Shown here: one piece after another, positions 63,504 to 64,000 of the stretch | Position numbering within the stretch: position 1 is the first letter of the stretch | Layout: each line of letters opens with the position of its first letter | NCBI GenBank assembly: GCA_964030475.1 | Contig: CAXIPT010000001.1 | Coordinates: forward strand, 161,526 to 225,525 | Direction: 5' to 3' | Source of the DNA: Tethya wilhelma | Taxonomy: Eukaryota; Porifera; Demospongiae; Tethyida; Tethyidae | DNA length: 64,000 bases | Program-made: the position numbers and the translations under genes | Notes under the pieces: model-generated | Databases searched by the model: none | What the model was told of the DNA's origin: nothing | The model's input: only the letters and a program-made list of their open reading frames with translations

Positions 63504-63759
63504 GTAGCCTTGTACTCAGGCTCTCTCTCCTTTGAGTACATGTATTTATCTCATAAAGAGTTACTACTAGTTTAGCCTCGTACCCAGGCCCCTCCCTCCT
63601 CAAAAAATAAGGACATTAGCGTATTATTATCATCATGTGAGAAATCAATATTATGACAAGTACCACTTACATGTATATATAAAATGGCCCTGTCTTCCTT
63701 TTCGTGTAAGTGAAGTCTGGTTCCTTCTGCCCACACTAGAATACTGGCAAGAAAAGCTA

Positions 63760-63792
<33 letters not shown>
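62456..63792. other. Intergenic with small repeats
   Basis: AT-rich, with an (AC)n tract at 63452-63499 and a (GA)n tract at 63766-63792. Two copies of a small inverted motif built on GTACCCAGGCC lie near 63099-63185 and 63500-63600, perhaps a tiny MITE family. No gene seen. Confidence 0.5.
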
Positions 63793-63793
63793 N

Positions 63794-64000
63794 TGCATGG
63801 GAGTGACTCAATTAACCATTCCATAGTATCACCATGGAGACAAGGAATGTGAGCCTTGTTAGTGAACACATAGTTGGGCTACTCCTTTGGCCCACAAAGC
63901 ATTAGAGTAAAGAGAGCTAACTCAGGAGACTGGAATTCCACCAGCTAATAGCTCATTAACTAGCAGGAATGAGAGAGGGAGAGGGAGAGAGAGAGAGTGA
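63794..64000. repeat. Exact-looking copy of 58443-58649
   Basis: The 207 bases after the n match the TEAD intron sequence at 58443-58649 in the same orientation, with no difference seen. It begins directly at a gap within a (GA)n tract, which points to overlapping contigs rather than a biological repeat. Confidence 0.9.

Overview
This is eukaryotic, very probably sponge (demosponge-like) nuclear DNA. Genes are split into many small GT-AG exons with short introns. Introns and gaps are full of (GT)n and (CT)n microsatellites and small palindromic transposons. The recognisable genes are animal ones: TNPO3, SNRPE, CAPS2, an R-Ras/M-Ras GTPase, NDUFB8, COPB1, TEAD and a CNTD1-like cyclin. There is also a cluster of Death-NACHT-LRR (NLR) receptors, a family that is expanded in sponges. 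The species cannot be fixed from the sequence alone. All names come from recognising protein motifs, not from database searches.

Layout. 1-2.6 kb: a nested-palindrome foldback element and a minisatellite. 3.4-6.2 kb: TNPO3 (-), head-to-head with SNRPE (+) at 6.28 kb; the 5' half of TNPO3 and most of SNRPE are repeated at 10.57-12.97 kb. 8.7-9.5 kb: a small proline-rich gene. 13.3-17.3 kb: CAPS2 (+). 17.5 kb: a 3CxxC zinc-finger gene (+). 18.7-19.8 kb: Ras-family gene (+). 20.2-21.3 kb: NDUFB8 (-), sharing a 71-bp promoter with a secreted-protein gene (+) at 21.3-22.2 kb. 23.1-31.9 kb: COPB1 (-), with an internal repeated block. 32.1-46.6 kb: the NLR cluster, arranged as two inverted blocks. 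46.7-49.6 kb: a truncated Ty3/Gypsy retrotransposon (-). 51.9-56.0 kb: hAT-like MITEs and a decayed transposon ORF. 56.1-58.0 kb: the 3' part of TEAD (-). 59.3-60.8 kb: a Q/S/T/P-rich gene (+). 61.2-62.5 kb: CNTD1-like cyclin (+).

Assembly quality matters here. Runs of n occur at 16993-16997, 19629, 25737, 40132, 45160, 49621, 56121, 57398, 59258 and 63793. They look like contig joins, and most fall in microsatellites or MITEs. Several apparent duplications abut such joins: the COPB1 block, the 207-bp TEAD intron copy at the window end and the NLR blocks. These may be two haplotypes laid end to end rather than true duplications.

The genes do not form one pathway. Most are housekeeping genes (nuclear import, splicing, COPI traffic, complex I), with Ras signalling and the Hippo-pathway factor TEAD. 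The coherent lineage-specific theme is the NLR cluster. Its receptors share one exon plan: a Death exon, a NACHT exon, several 84-nt single-LRR exons and a conserved terminal exon. They differ in LRR number and in how intact they are.
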